Of a stretch of 64,000 nucleotides of DNA, positions 1-8,447 are shown piece after piece. Position numbers and translations under genes: made by a program. How positions within the stretch are numbered: the stretch's first letter is position 1; each line of letters opens with the position of its first letter. The notes under the pieces were generated by a model. That model saw nothing but the letters and a program-made list of their open reading frames with translations, ran no database searches and was not told the DNA's origin. This DNA comes from Rhizobium sp. PP-CC-3A-592. GTDB lineage: Bacteria > Pseudomonadota > Alphaproteobacteria > Rhizobiales > Rhizobiaceae. The stretch is from positions 186,001 to 250,000 of the forward strand of contig NZ_QJSR01000007.1 of the NCBI RefSeq assembly GCF_003217095.1, in the 5' to 3' direction.

Positions 1-1991
1 TCGAAACCATCGTCGTCCAAGGCGGGTCGAGCGGAACCGTCCTCAACACGGACAATGATTCGCAATCCATCGTCGCGACGGAAACGACCGCCACCGGCAA
101 GCTGCCGACGGACATCCTGAAGGCACCGGCCTCGGTCTCCGTCATCACTTCGAAGGAGATCGAGCAGCGCGGCGCCGATACCGTCGAGCAGGTGGTGCAG
201 TACACGGCCGGCGTGGTCACCGATTTCTACGGCTCGGACGACCGCTACGACTATTTCGATATTCGCGGCTTCACGCCCTACACCTATCGCGACGGCTTGG
301 CGATCGGCCGGACCTTTGCCGGCACGCGCGAGGAGCCTTACGCCTATGAGCGGATCGAAGTGCTGAAAGGTGCCAGCTCCTCCGGCTTCGGAGCGGCCGA
401 GCCGGGCGGATCGGTCAACTACGTGACGAAGACACCCAAGCGGGAGCGTTTCGGCGAGGTCTACGGCACCGGCGGCTCGTTCGCCCACAAGGAACTCGGC
501 TTCGACTTCGGCGACAACCTGACCGGCGACGACACGCTGTCCTACCGCCTCACGGGCAAGTTCCAGCGCGCCGATGCCGAATACGACTATTCGCAGGACG
601 ACGAGAACTTCATCATGGGTGGCCTGACTTGGCGCCCGGATGCGGCCACGAACCTGACCGTCGTCTTCGATCATCTCGACAAGGACGGCGTTCCCGGCAG
701 CGGCGGCCATCCGCTGGGGACGGATTTCGACCGGGACACGTTCTTCGGCGAGCCGGACTATTATTTCAGCGAAACGAACCGCAACAGCTACAGCGTCATG
801 TTCGACCATGACTTCGGCAACGGCCTGAGCTTCGGTTCCAACGCACGCTACAGCAACCTCAACGATGGCTTCGGCAGCGCCTATATAGGGGGAACGCCGA
901 CCGACGGCTCGACCACGGCGAGCCGCTACTTCTTCGGCAGTGACAAGTCGTCCGAGCAGTTCATCATCGATGCGAACCTCGTCTATGAGACCCGCACCGA
1001 CACCGTCGAGAGCCGGACGCTGTTCGGCACCGAGTATAACAAATTCGAGTCCGACACCGACAACTTCTACACATCGGCACCGTCGATCGACTGGGAGAAC
1101 CCGATCTATTCCGGCGGCCCGGGCAGCCTCTCGCCCTATTCCAGCGTCAACAACGACCAGAAGACGGCAGCCGTCTATCTGCAGCAGGACCTGACCTTCT
1201 TTGACAAGCTGACCGTCAGCGTCGGCCTGCGCAACGACTGGCTGGATCTCAGCGAAACCGATCTCCTCGCCGGCTCCACGGCTTCGGGCAACCATAGCGA
1301 ATTCACCAAGCGCATCGGTGCGAGCTACAAGATCACCGAGGAACTGGCGCCCTACATCAGCTATGCGGAATCCGCGGCACCGCCTGCCTCGGGCGCGGAC
1401 CCGACGACCGGCAAGCAGTACGAGCTCGGCATCAAGTACCGTCCCGAAGCCTTCCCCGCCCTCATCACCGCATCCGTCTACGACCTGACCAAGGGCAACA
1501 TCACCGTCTACGATCAGGTGACCTACCTGCCGCAGACGGTGGAGAAAGTCCGGCATCGCGGCTTCGAACTGGAAGCGAAGGCGGAAGTCACGGACCAGAT
1601 CGACATCATCGCGGCCTATAGCTACATCGACTCCAAGATCGACGAGCCCGGCGGCGACAATGACGGCAACCGGCTGATGCGCGTGCCCAAGCACCTTGCC
1701 TCGATCTGGGGAACCTACACGCTGGCGGGACAAGACGCGCGCGGCGACATGACCTTCGGCGTCGGCGCACGCTACCTCGACTCCTATTACACCGACATCG
1801 GCAATACGACGTCGTCGGAAAGTGCCGTCGTGTTCGACGTGGCCTACACCTACAAGGTCCAGGAGAACACGACGTTCCAGCTGAACGTCAACAATGTGTT
1901 CGACGAGAAGCACATCGCGAGCACGGATTCGGGTGCGGTCTACTACAATCCCGGCAGAAAACTGATGGCGACGCTTCGCCAGACGTGGTGA
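1..1991 (+). CDS. TonB-dependent siderophore receptor (5' truncated by window)
   Basis: The reading frame is open from base 3, so the signal peptide and TonB box lie upstream of the window. About 662 residues are visible. The first ~120 form a plug domain with the siderophore-receptor signature PASVSVITSKEIEQRGA, then YERIEVLKGASS and PGGSVNYVTKTP. The rest is a 22-strand-type barrel rich in alternating aromatic residues (RNSYSVMFDHDFG, LTVSVGLRNDW) that ends in the aromatic residue W, as outer-membrane barrels do. By family it imports an Fe(III)-siderophore across the outer membrane using TonB energy. The plug resembles FhuA/FpvA-type hydroxamate receptors, but the ligand cannot be read from sequence. 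A convergent AraC regulator follows; such pairs often control receptor expression. Family is firm, ligand unknown. Confidence 0.93.
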   Translation, partial: ETIVVQGGSSGTVLNTDNDSQSIVATETTATGKLPTDILKAPASVSVITSKEIEQRGADTVEQVVQYTAGVVTDFYGSDDRYDYFDIRGFTPYTYRDGLAIGRTFAGTREEPYAYERIEVLKGASSSGFGAAEPGGSVNYVTKTPKRERFGEVYGTGGSFAHKELGFDFGDNLTGDDTLSYRLTGKFQRADAEYDYSQDDENFIMGGLTWRPDAATNLTVVFDHLDKDGVPGSGGHPLGTDFDRDTFFGEPDYYFSETNRNSYSVMFDHDFGNGLSFGSNARYSNLNDGFGSAYIGGTPTDGSTTASRYFFGSDKSSEQFIIDANLVYETRTDTVESRTLFGTEYNKFESDTDNFYTSAPSIDWENPIYSGGPGSLSPYSSVNNDQKTAAVYLQQDLTFFDKLTVSVGLRNDWLDLSETDLLAGSTASGNHSEFTKRIGASYKITEELAPYISYAESAAPPASGADPTTGKQYELGIKYRPEAFPALITASVYDLTKGNITVYDQVTYLPQTVEKVRHRGFELEAKAEVTDQIDIIAAYSYIDSKIDEPGGDNDGNRLMRVPKHLASIWGTYTLAGQDARGDMTFGVGARYLDSYYTDIGNTTSSESAVVFDVAYTYKVQENTTFQLNVNNVFDEKHIASTDSGAVYYNPGRKLMATLRQTW

Positions 1992-2004
1992 CCTGAAAGC
2001 TCGG

Positions 2005-2038
2005 ACGCCCGCCTGCGTGCCCAGCGTGAGGCGGGCGT
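2005..2038. terminator. Bidirectional hairpin between convergent receptor and araC genes
   Basis: A perfect 10-bp stem, ACGCCCGCCT (2005-2014) pairing with AGGCGGGCGT (2029-2038), has a 14-nt loop. It lies between the receptor stop and the stop codon of the opposing AraC gene. There is no clear U-run, so termination is inferred from position and stem strength. Confidence 0.55.
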
Positions 2039-2970
2039 TACAGGGCGCGAAACTGTTGCAGACGCCGCCACGCCGCCGGCGTCTCGCCCTCCACCTGCCG
2101 GAACACCTTGGTCAGGTGCGCCTGGTCGGAGAAGCCAAGTTGCGCCGCAATGCTGGCGACCGGCAGGTCGCCCTTGCCGAGCATCTGCTTGGCCTGTTCG
2201 ATGCGCTTGCAGAGCTGCCACTGGAGCGGCGTCTGGCCGGTCGTTTTCTTGAACACGTTCGAGAACCAGCTTTCCGAGAGCCCGACGGTTGCAGCCATGT
2301 CGGCCACCGACATGCGATAGCCGCCGACCTTATCCACATGCACGAGCAGTTTGTTCATCTGCGCCTGCGTCAGGCGGCCGCCGGCCCTCTGGTCGGCTTC
2401 CGCCGGAATATCGAGCAGCCCCGCCACGATGCTGCCGACGAGGCTCTCGGCATAGACGGCATGTTTGGTCGGAGACCGGATCTCGGTTGCAAGCAGCCGC
2501 GCGAGCGCGTCGATACCGGCGATATCGTGAAGTTCGGCAGGACGGCGAAGCGCCGCCTGCGCGCAGGAACTGCCGACCGACGGCGCGAGGTAGCGCAGAA
2601 TCCGGTCCTTGTGCAGATGGAGATTGAGATGGCTGAAGCGGTGTGCGCTCCGGCTCGTGGTCCACATTGGCATGCCTGCGGGCACATAGACGGCACGCGG
2701 CATCGCGCGCGCGTTGCGGGTGAAATCATCGCTGCGGTTGGAAATGCGAACGTTCGGCGAAACGTCGTTGAAGAAGAACATGATGCGCGGATCGTCCGCC
2801 AGATAGTAGCCGCTGGCCCCGGCTTGGCTCTCCGCCTCCCAGAGCACCGTTACCATGCCATCCAGCTGCCGCCACTGCACCGGAGCCGACACGGTGATCC
2901 CGTCCGTCTTCCACGACATCGTATGCCAGAAGCTCATGATGAAATGCCCGCTTGCTTGAAACCCGTTCAT
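2038..2970 (-). CDS. AraC-family transcriptional regulator
   Basis: About 310 residues from the ATG at 2970. The C-terminal ~100 residues carry the two helix-turn-helix units of AraC/XylS: MSVADMAATVGLSESWFSNVF and then PVASIAAQLGFSDQAHLTKVF, with the closing PAAW. The N-terminal part is a cupin-like sensing domain (YLADDPRIMFFFND). The frame stays open upstream to 3108, but that part covers a perfect inverted repeat (3019-3035) and looks non-coding, so I prefer 2970; ATG at 2937 is an alternative. No strong Shine-Dalgarno sequence marks either. It is convergent with the siderophore receptor and divergent from the hydrolase, so either could be its target; an iron-siderophore role is inference from position. 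Confidence 0.88.
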   Translation of the reverse strand: MNGFQASGHFIMSFWHTMSWKTDGITVSAPVQWRQLDGMVTVLWEAESQAGASGYYLADDPRIMFFFNDVSPNVRISNRSDDFTRNARAMPRAVYVPAGMPMWTTSRSAHRFSHLNLHLHKDRILRYLAPSVGSSCAQAALRRPAELHDIAGIDALARLLATEIRSPTKHAVYAESLVGSIVAGLLDIPAEADQRAGGRLTQAQMNKLLVHVDKVGGYRMSVADMAATVGLSESWFSNVFKKTTGQTPLQWQLCKRIEQAKQMLGKGDLPVASIAAQLGFSDQAHLTKVFRQVEGETPAAWRRLQQFRAL

Positions 2971-3018
2971 CGGCTTGCAGATCGACAAACCCCCGACGCG
3001 ATCGAATGCCACGCTAAG

Positions 3019-3035
3019 CTGACAGTTTTTGTCAG
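3019..3035. promoter_or_regulatory. Perfect inverted repeat upstream of araC-type gene
   Basis: CTGACA-GTTTT-TGTCAG has 6-bp arms around a 5-nt spacer, about 50 bp upstream of the preferred AraC start. It could be a binding site for the regulator itself or a small hairpin in its leader. Confidence 0.4.
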
Positions 3036-3101
3036 ATTTACGGAGGCAAGACAAGGGCGCCGTCGTGAGCAGCCTCCGTCTCGAATATTCACACGTGCCG
3101 A

Positions 3102-3130
3102 TTGACAACAGGATTACGATCGTAATACAA
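3102..3130 (+). promoter_or_regulatory. Candidate sigma70 promoter with 14-bp palindromic operator
   Basis: A consensus -35 TTGACA (3102-3107) is followed 17 bp later by a weak -10 ATACAA (3125-3130). The spacer and -10 contain the perfect 14-bp palindrome ATTACGATCGTAAT (3113-3126), placed where a bound repressor would block RNA polymerase. Transcription would start near 3137 and give the hydrolase a leader of about 95 nt to the preferred ATG at 3232. The promoter is inferred; the palindrome is seen directly. Confidence 0.5.
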
Positions 3131-3231
3131 AGATATCAATGATGACAATCATCATGTTTAAGGCAACGCAACCACCAGGGTTCTCCCTGCTGTCGTGCAA
3201 CGGCCACCGACCAGAAATCGAGAAGACGCAC

Positions 3232-4095
3232 ATGACCGAAGTCCGCACGCCGCACATCACCAAAATCTCGTGGGAAGACGCGCCAACGAAAAGCGTCGAT
3301 ATCGCAGGCACCACCTTCGTCTACCGGCAGCTTGGCGGTGGAGCGGATGTTCCCCTGGTCATGTTGAATCACTGGGGCGCAACGTTGGACAATTTCGACC
3401 CGCGCATCGTTGATGGCCTCGCCGCAACACGTACCGTGATTGCCTATAACTACCGCGGCGTCGGGGCCTCCGGCGGAAAGGCGCCGCTGACGATCGGCGA
3501 GATGACGGACGACGCCATTGCCTTCATCCACGCGCTGGGTCTGGGTACCGTCGATATTCTCGGATTTTCGCTCGGTGGGTTCGTTGCGCAGGACGTCGCC
3601 CTGAAGGCGCCGCATCTCGTCCGCAAGCTCATCCTCACCGGCACCGGCCCTGCGGGCGGACAGGGTATCAGCAAGGTGGGTGCCGTCTCGTGGATCCCGA
3701 TCCTGAAGGGAATGCTGACCTTTCGCGATCCGAAATACTATCTCTTCTTCACCTCGACCGCGAACGGGCGCAGAGCGGCGAGCGCTTTTCTCGACCGGCT
3801 GAAGGAGCGCAAGGCGGATCGGGACAAGCCGATTGCCCTTGGTGCGTTCCTTCGCCAGCTGAAGGCGATCAAGGCATGGGGCCTCCAGAGGCCACAGGAT
3901 CTTAGTGCGATCCGCCAACCCGTGCTCGTCGCCAATGGCGATCAGGACAAGATGGTGCCCACGGTCAACTCGAAAGATCTCGCCAGACGCATCCCCAATG
4001 CGGACCTCGCGATCTATGACGATGCCGGGCATGGCGGCATCTTCCAGTATCACGAAGCCTTCGTCGCGCGGGCGCGGGCGTTCCTCGCAAAATAG
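3232..4095 (+). CDS. Alpha/beta-fold hydrolase
   Basis: A 287-residue single-domain alpha/beta hydrolase. The catalytic triad is legible: Ser113 in the nucleophile elbow GFSLGG, Asp237 in NGDQDKMVP and His267 in DDAGHGG. The oxyanion-side HWGA lies near residues 48-51. The RGVGASGG segment is shared with proline iminopeptidase, haloperoxidase and epoxide-hydrolase-like members. The substrate is not predictable and no dedicated cap domain is obvious. An in-frame ATG at 3139 would add 31 residues, but it falls almost on the predicted transcription start, so 3232 is preferred. It is divergent from the AraC gene and followed by a small membrane protein with its own signals. Confidence 0.88.
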   Translation: MTEVRTPHITKISWEDAPTKSVDIAGTTFVYRQLGGGADVPLVMLNHWGATLDNFDPRIVDGLAATRTVIAYNYRGVGASGGKAPLTIGEMTDDAIAFIHALGLGTVDILGFSLGGFVAQDVALKAPHLVRKLILTGTGPAGGQGISKVGAVSWIPILKGMLTFRDPKYYLFFTSTANGRRAASAFLDRLKERKADRDKPIALGAFLRQLKAIKAWGLQRPQDLSAIRQPVLVANGDQDKMVPTVNSKDLARRIPNADLAIYDDAGHGGIFQYHEAFVARARAFLAK

Positions 4096-4177
4096 GCGAG
4101 CAGCGCCCGCGCGGGTGCGATTGTCGGGCAGCGCGTCGGCGGAAATGCCGCCATCATCCGCTTCTTTCATGAAAAGC

Positions 4178-4206
4178 TTGGACAATTCTGCTTTCGCGGA
4201 TAGGTT
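4178..4206 (+). promoter_or_regulatory. Candidate promoter of the small membrane-protein gene
   Basis: TTGGAC (4178-4183), a 17-bp spacer, then TAGGTT (4201-4206). The fit to the consensus is only partial. Confidence 0.3.
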
Positions 4207-4226
4207 AGTGTGGCTAACCAAGGAGG
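4203..4226 (+). promoter_or_regulatory. Hairpin abutting a strong Shine-Dalgarno
   Basis: GGTTAG (4203-4208) and CTAACC (4214-4219) form a perfect 6-bp stem with a 5-nt loop, directly followed by the strong ribosome-binding site AAGGAGG (4220-4226). That site lies 5 nt before a TTG codon and decides the start of the next gene. Confidence 0.5.
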
Positions 4227-4231
4227 CAAAA

Positions 4232-4432
4232 TTGAACCGCAACACCATTATCGCAGCCGTCGTCGCTGTCATCGTCGTCATCGTTCTCTGGAGCGTCCTG
4301 CGCACGCCTGAGCCGGCTCCGGCACCGCCCGTCACGCCGCCCGCAGCTTCGACCCCTGCTCCCGCACCGACAACGACACCGCCGGCCACCACCACGCCGG
4401 CTCCGGCACCCGCAACACCGCCGGCAAACTAA
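4232..4432 (+). CDS. Small single-pass membrane protein with Pro/Thr-rich tail (TTG start)
   Basis: 66 residues starting at a TTG placed 5 nt after AAGGAGG. Residues 5-22 are one hydrophobic helix ([15 protein letters not shown]). The rest (about 27-66) is almost entirely Pro, Ala and Thr, in repeats such as [12 protein letters not shown]. The layout predicts an inner-membrane anchor with an extended periplasmic tail. I do not recognise a named family. A second protein of the same plan (N-terminal LNR, one helix, Pro/Thr-rich tail) lies at 50709-50885. The strong ribosome-binding site argues that it is expressed despite the low-complexity tail. Confidence 0.62.
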   Translation: MNRNTIIAAVVAVIVVIVLWSVLRTPEPAPAPPVTPPAASTPAPAPTTTPPATTTPAPAPATPPAN

Positions 4433-4689
4433 TCTCAAGGCGGCCGCTTCACATGCAAGCGGCCGCCGACCAACTTGCCAAGCCGGTCGCGATCGAGGCA
4501 TCAGAACCTTGCTGCGCCGGCGTCCGGCGATTCCGGGCCTGCCAGCCTGTGGCATCATCGTCATCCCGTTCCGGCACCAGACCGTCGACTGAAGTTCGAC
4601 CTTGCCGTTTCCTTTCGCCGCGCGACACCTACATCGATCAGCATGGGCCAAAGGCACGGCCATGCACAGGCGCGGGATCAGAAGCTGAG

Positions 4690-6756
4690 ATGACATCACC
4701 TATCAAAGACGATATCGAGAACCTCGTATCCTCCTCCATGCTGCATCAGGCGCGACAGTTTGCCGAGAATTACGGTGGACAGGGGCGTTTCTGGCAAAGA
4801 CCTTATGCCGAGCCACGCCCCCGCTCGGCCTCCGCCTTCGCCTCGGTCTGGTTCACCGCCTACCCGCCTTCCGTGATCACGCGGGAAGGAGACTCGGTGC
4901 TGAAGACGCTGGGCGACCCCCAGCTTTGGTCGGCCCTCTCCTCCATCGGCGTGCGCGGTATCCATGTCGGCCCCACGAAACGATCGGGCGGCCTGAAGGA
5001 TGGCGCCTACACGCCGACCATCGACGGCAACTTCGACCGCATCGGCTTCGACATCGACCCGGCCTTCGGCACCACGGAAGAGTTCGTGGCCATCAGCCGC
5101 ATGGCTGCAGCCTTCAACGCCATCGTCATCGATGACGTCATCCCCTCCCACACCGGCAAGGGCGCAGACTTCCGGCTCGCCGAGATGAAGTACGGCTCCT
5201 ATCCGGGCCTCTACCACATGGTGGAGATCCCCGAGGAGGAGTGGCCGCATCTGCCGGAGGTGCCGGAGGGGCGCGATGCCGTAAACCTGGGCACGGAAGC
5301 GGTCGATTATCTCAAGGAAAAGGGCTTCATCGTCGGCCAGCTCCAGCGCGTCATCTTCTTCGAGCCGGGTGTGAAGGAGACCGACTGGAGCGCGACGGCG
5401 CCGGTGGAGGGCGTGGACGGCAAGATGCGCCGGTGGGTCTACCTCCACTACTTCAAGGAGGGGCAGCCGAGCCTCAACTGGCTCGATCCGACCTTTGCGG
5501 CCCAGCAGATGATCATCGGCGACGCCCTTCACTCCATCGACCAGCTCGGCGCCCGCGGTCTTCGTCTGGATGCCAACGGCTTCCTCGGCGTCGAGCGCCG
5601 GCTGGACGGCCCCGCGTGGTCAGAGAGCCATCCGCTGTCGCTGACGGGAAACGCCCTGCTCGCCGGGATGGTGCGCAAGGCGGGCGGGTTCTCGTTCCAG
5701 GAGCTCAACCTGACGGTCGATGATATCGCCGCGATGTCGAAGGGCGGCGCCGATCTATCCTATGACTTCATTACCCGCCCGGCCTATCACCATGCGCTCC
5801 TGACCGGAAATACCGAGTGGCTGCGCATGATGCTGCGCACCGTGCACGAGTTCGGCATTGATCCCGCATCGCTCATCCACGCGCTTCAGAACCATGACGA
5901 GCTGACGACGGAGCTTGTGCATTTCTGGACGTTGCATGCGGACGACATCTACAGTTTCAGCGGCCAGACCTGGCAGGGCCGAACGCTGCGCATGCATCTG
6001 CGCGACGTGATCCGCGAGCGGCTGTCCGGCGCGAATGCTCCGTACAACCTGCCCTTCGTCACGAACGGCATCGCCTGCACCACCGCCAGCGTCATCACGG
6101 CTGCACTCAACATCGCCGATCTCGACACGATCGACGAGGACACGGTGAAGCTCATCCGCAAGATCCATCTGCTGCTCGTCATGTACAATGCGTTCCAGCC
6201 CGGCATCTTCGCCTTGTCCGGCTGGGATCTGGTCGGCGCCCTGCCGGTCAGCCCCGACGACGTGCAGCATCTCATGGGAGATGGCGATACGCGGTGGATC
6301 GAGCGCGGCGCCTATGACCTCACGGGTCAGTCGGATGCCGGGCAATCGGCCGAGGGCGTTCCGCGCGCCCGCGCGCTCTACGGTCCGGTGACGGAACAGC
6401 TGACGCAACCGGACTCCTTCGCCAGCCAGCTGAAGAGGCTTCTTGCCGTCCGGGAAGCCTATGGTTTTGCCGCCAGCCGGCAGGTGATGATCCCCGACAC
6501 CACCGCGCCGGGACTTCTTGTGATGGTGCACGAGCTACCCGACGGGCGGGGCACGCAGGTAACCGCGCTGAACTTTGGCGACACGGCGCTGGAAGAGGTG
6601 ATCGTGCTGCCAAACGTCACCCCTGGGCCGGTGGTCGACATGATCGGCGAAACGATCGAAGGCGACCTTCAGGAAGACGGAGCGTTGACGATCAACCTAG
6701 AGCCGTATGAGGGTCTGGCGCTGCGCATCGTGGGAACGCTGCCTGTTCTGGCTTGA
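4690..6756 (+). CDS. GH13 alpha-amylase-family enzyme, trehalose-synthase (TreS)-like
   Basis: 688 residues from the ATG at 4690; the frame extends upstream without protein-like sequence. The GH13 (beta/alpha)8 barrel is recognisable: the region-I-like segment [11 protein letters not shown] near 148-158, the nucleophile Asp294 in GLRLDANGF, the acid/base Glu338 in FQELNL, and the stabilising His402-Asp403 in LQNHDE. A C-terminal beta domain follows from about residue 600. The NHDE-to-ELV region and overall length resemble rhizobial maltose alpha-D-glucosyltransferases (trehalose synthases), which interconvert maltose and trehalose in the cytoplasm; there is no signal peptide. No other trehalose or maltose gene is nearby, so substrate is inferred from family only; sucrose-phosphorylase-like activity is an alternative. 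Confidence 0.78.
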   Translation: MTSPIKDDIENLVSSSMLHQARQFAENYGGQGRFWQRPYAEPRPRSASAFASVWFTAYPPSVITREGDSVLKTLGDPQLWSALSSIGVRGIHVGPTKRSGGLKDGAYTPTIDGNFDRIGFDIDPAFGTTEEFVAISRMAAAFNAIVIDDVIPSHTGKGADFRLAEMKYGSYPGLYHMVEIPEEEWPHLPEVPEGRDAVNLGTEAVDYLKEKGFIVGQLQRVIFFEPGVKETDWSATAPVEGVDGKMRRWVYLHYFKEGQPSLNWLDPTFAAQQMIIGDALHSIDQLGARGLRLDANGFLGVERRLDGPAWSESHPLSLTGNALLAGMVRKAGGFSFQELNLTVDDIAAMSKGGADLSYDFITRPAYHHALLTGNTEWLRMMLRTVHEFGIDPASLIHALQNHDELTTELVHFWTLHADDIYSFSGQTWQGRTLRMHLRDVIRERLSGANAPYNLPFVTNGIACTTASVITAALNIADLDTIDEDTVKLIRKIHLLLVMYNAFQPGIFALSGWDLVGALPVSPDDVQHLMGDGDTRWIERGAYDLTGQSDAGQSAEGVPRARALYGPVTEQLTQPDSFASQLKRLLAVREAYGFAASRQVMIPDTTAPGLLVMVHELPDGRGTQVTALNFGDTALEEVIVLPNVTPGPVVDMIGETIEGDLQEDGALTINLEPYEGLALRIVGTLPVLA

Positions 6757-6800
6757 CCGGGGTCGTGATCGTGGTCGCGATCGATCTGGCCGGTCTTAGT

Positions 6801-6834
6801 AGAGCGCCGCGTCAATCGTGACGCACGGCGCTCT
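6801..6834. terminator. Bidirectional hairpin between GH13 and diguanylate cyclase genes
   Basis: Perfect 9-bp stem AGAGCGCCG (6801-6809) with CGGCGCTCT (6826-6834). The stop codon of the opposing diguanylate cyclase gene (6812-6814) lies in the 16-nt loop. There is no U-run. Confidence 0.5.
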
Positions 6835-8221
6835 CGTCGCAGATGGCGTGTAAGGGGAAGGCTTGCCGGTCGAAGCCGACCCCGTCTTTCCCCGAGGCTT
6901 TCACGCGGTACAGGAACGTATCCGCATGCGCGATCATGCCGTCGAGTTTACTGTTGACCACAGCCCATACGCCACCGATGCTTGCGCGCACATCGACCAG
7001 GACATCCGCGTCTGTGCCGGGGTCGTGCAACGAGAACGGTGCGCGCATCGTGCCGACCATGCGGTTGGCGACAGCGACGCCCGTCTCCCTGTCGCCGGCA
7101 ATGATGACGACGAACTCGTCCCCGCCTACCCGGCTTACGAGATCATCGCCACGGACGCACGACATCAACCGGTTGGCGGCCTCTTGAAGGACGATATCGC
7201 CGGCCGCATGGCCGTAGCGGTCGTTCACCTGCTTGAAGCCATCGAGGTCGATCACCAGAACGGCATAGCCGGATGATGAGGTCATCTGCGGGAAGCGCGC
7301 CTCGAGGCCACGCCGGTTCAAAAGCCCGGTCAGGCTATCCGTCTGCGAATTGCGCTGGAGGCGCTCGATCTGGCGATGTTCCTCGGTAAAATCGATCGCC
7401 ATACCCACAATCTTCAGCGGCCGGCCATCCGCGTCCCGCAATAGACGACGGTCGCAGCGCATCCACCGCTCTCCGGCAATGGTGTTCAACCTGTATTCGG
7501 CAACGTTCTGGTCGATCGAGCCCTCGATCAGGGGCGTGAGATCGGCAGCGGCCATGTCCAGACGACTGATCTTGCCGAGATATGCCTCAAGGTCGAACCG
7601 CACGGCATCCGGGCCGTCGATATACTGCGCAAGACGATCGGATGTTTCGAAGGTCCGGGCGGGAATATCGAGCTGCCAGAACCCGCCTCTGACGGATTCC
7701 AGTGCCAGTTCCAGCTGTGCCGCACGTTCGGCAAGCTGCCGCTCCGCATCCTTCGCCTGGGTGATGTCTTCCACCTGCGTGATGAACCGAACGACCTCTC
7801 CTTCGACATCCCGCATGGCGGCGACGTGGATCCGGACATGGAGCGGTGCCTTATCCGGACGGATGTAACGCTTTTCGATCGTGTAGCCATCGCGCCGCCG
7901 GGCCAGGACCTCGTTGAAAAGGCGCACATCGGCTTCAAGATCGTCGGGATGGGTGAAATCTGCGAACGCGACGCCGCTGAGATTCTCGGGCGAAATGCCG
8001 ATCATGCGGGAGAACGCCTTGTTTCCCCTTACGATACGACCCCGCGTATCCACAAGGGCCATGCCGATGGGCGCATGGCGGAAGGCGAAATCGAACAAAG
8101 CAAGGCGGGATTCCGCATTTTCCTCCAACGCTTCCATCATGGCTCTTCGCTTCGCGGTTCTTGCGGAAAATCTGTGCAGAAACGATGCTGGGCGGAGAAC
8201 AGAGTGCGGATCATGATCCAT
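6812..8221 (-). CDS. PAS-domain diguanylate cyclase (GGDEF)
   Basis: 469 residues from the ATG at 8221. Domains in order: a PAS/PAC sensor at about 43-160 (PIGMALVDTRGRIVRGNKAF, then TQVEDITQAKDA), a second PAS-like region at about 175-285 (GGFWQLDI...DFTEEHRQ), and a GGDEF domain at about 295-455. The catalytic GGDEF (366-370) is intact, and the inhibitory RxxD site RGDD (357-360) sits five residues before it, so an active, feedback-inhibited c-di-GMP synthase is expected. No transmembrane segment is seen, so it is cytoplasmic. The start overlaps the end of an upstream 78-residue gene, which suggests translational coupling; ATG at 8140 is an alternative. c-di-GMP is the known activator of cellulose synthase, encoded at 52.4 kb. 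Confidence 0.92.
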   Translation of the reverse strand: MDHDPHSVLRPASFLHRFSARTAKRRAMMEALEENAESRLALFDFAFRHAPIGMALVDTRGRIVRGNKAFSRMIGISPENLSGVAFADFTHPDDLEADVRLFNEVLARRRDGYTIEKRYIRPDKAPLHVRIHVAAMRDVEGEVVRFITQVEDITQAKDAERQLAERAAQLELALESVRGGFWQLDIPARTFETSDRLAQYIDGPDAVRFDLEAYLGKISRLDMAAADLTPLIEGSIDQNVAEYRLNTIAGERWMRCDRRLLRDADGRPLKIVGMAIDFTEEHRQIERLQRNSQTDSLTGLLNRRGLEARFPQMTSSSGYAVLVIDLDGFKQVNDRYGHAAGDIVLQEAANRLMSCVRGDDLVSRVGGDEFVVIIAGDRETGVAVANRMVGTMRAPFSLHDPGTDADVLVDVRASIGGVWAVVNSKLDGMIAHADTFLYRVKASGKDGVGFDRQAFPLHAICDESAVRHD

Positions 8222-8447
8222 CGATATCGAAACGTTCGATAACGGCATCGAGTGGCACGGGAAAAAGCAATGCCCCAGCAGCTTCACCCACGACGAGTCC
8301 CAGCCGCTGTGCGCGCAGCCGCTCCGTCTTCTGTCGCCGCTCCTCATCCTGCCGGCGCTGCATCTCCATAACGGCTTGCTTCGTCGCCGTAATATCACCC
8401 AAAGCACCAGCTCCGCGCGTACGCCGTTTCTTCATCATGTCGTCCAT
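8211..8447 (-). CDS. Small basic protein of unknown function, coupled to the diguanylate cyclase
   Basis: 78 residues starting at the ATG at 8447, which has GGAGG five bases upstream. The upstream in-frame ATG at 8465 lacks a ribosome-binding site. The first ~45 residues are strongly charged and probably helical (MKKRRTRG, then MQRRQDEERRQKTERLRAQR). The tail is more hydrophobic (VVGEAAGALLFPVPLDAVIE). There is no signal peptide or membrane helix. The stop overlaps the diguanylate cyclase start (8221) by 11 bases, so the two are probably co-translated and may work together. I do not recognise the family; a small regulator or nucleic-acid-binding protein would fit the charge but is speculation. 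Confidence 0.6.
   Translation of the reverse strand: MDDMMKKRRTRGAGALGDITATKQAVMEMQRRQDEERRQKTERLRAQRLGLVVGEAAGALLFPVPLDAVIERFDIDGS

Noticed and set aside
3139-3231. Extending the alpha/beta hydrolase to the ATG at 3139
   Set aside because: That ATG would be nearly at the transcription start and the extra 31 residues lie outside the hydrolase fold.
4453-4689. Extending the GH13 enzyme 79 codons upstream
   Set aside because: The extra sequence is Cys/Ser/Arg-rich and not protein-like; the family starts near ATG 4690.
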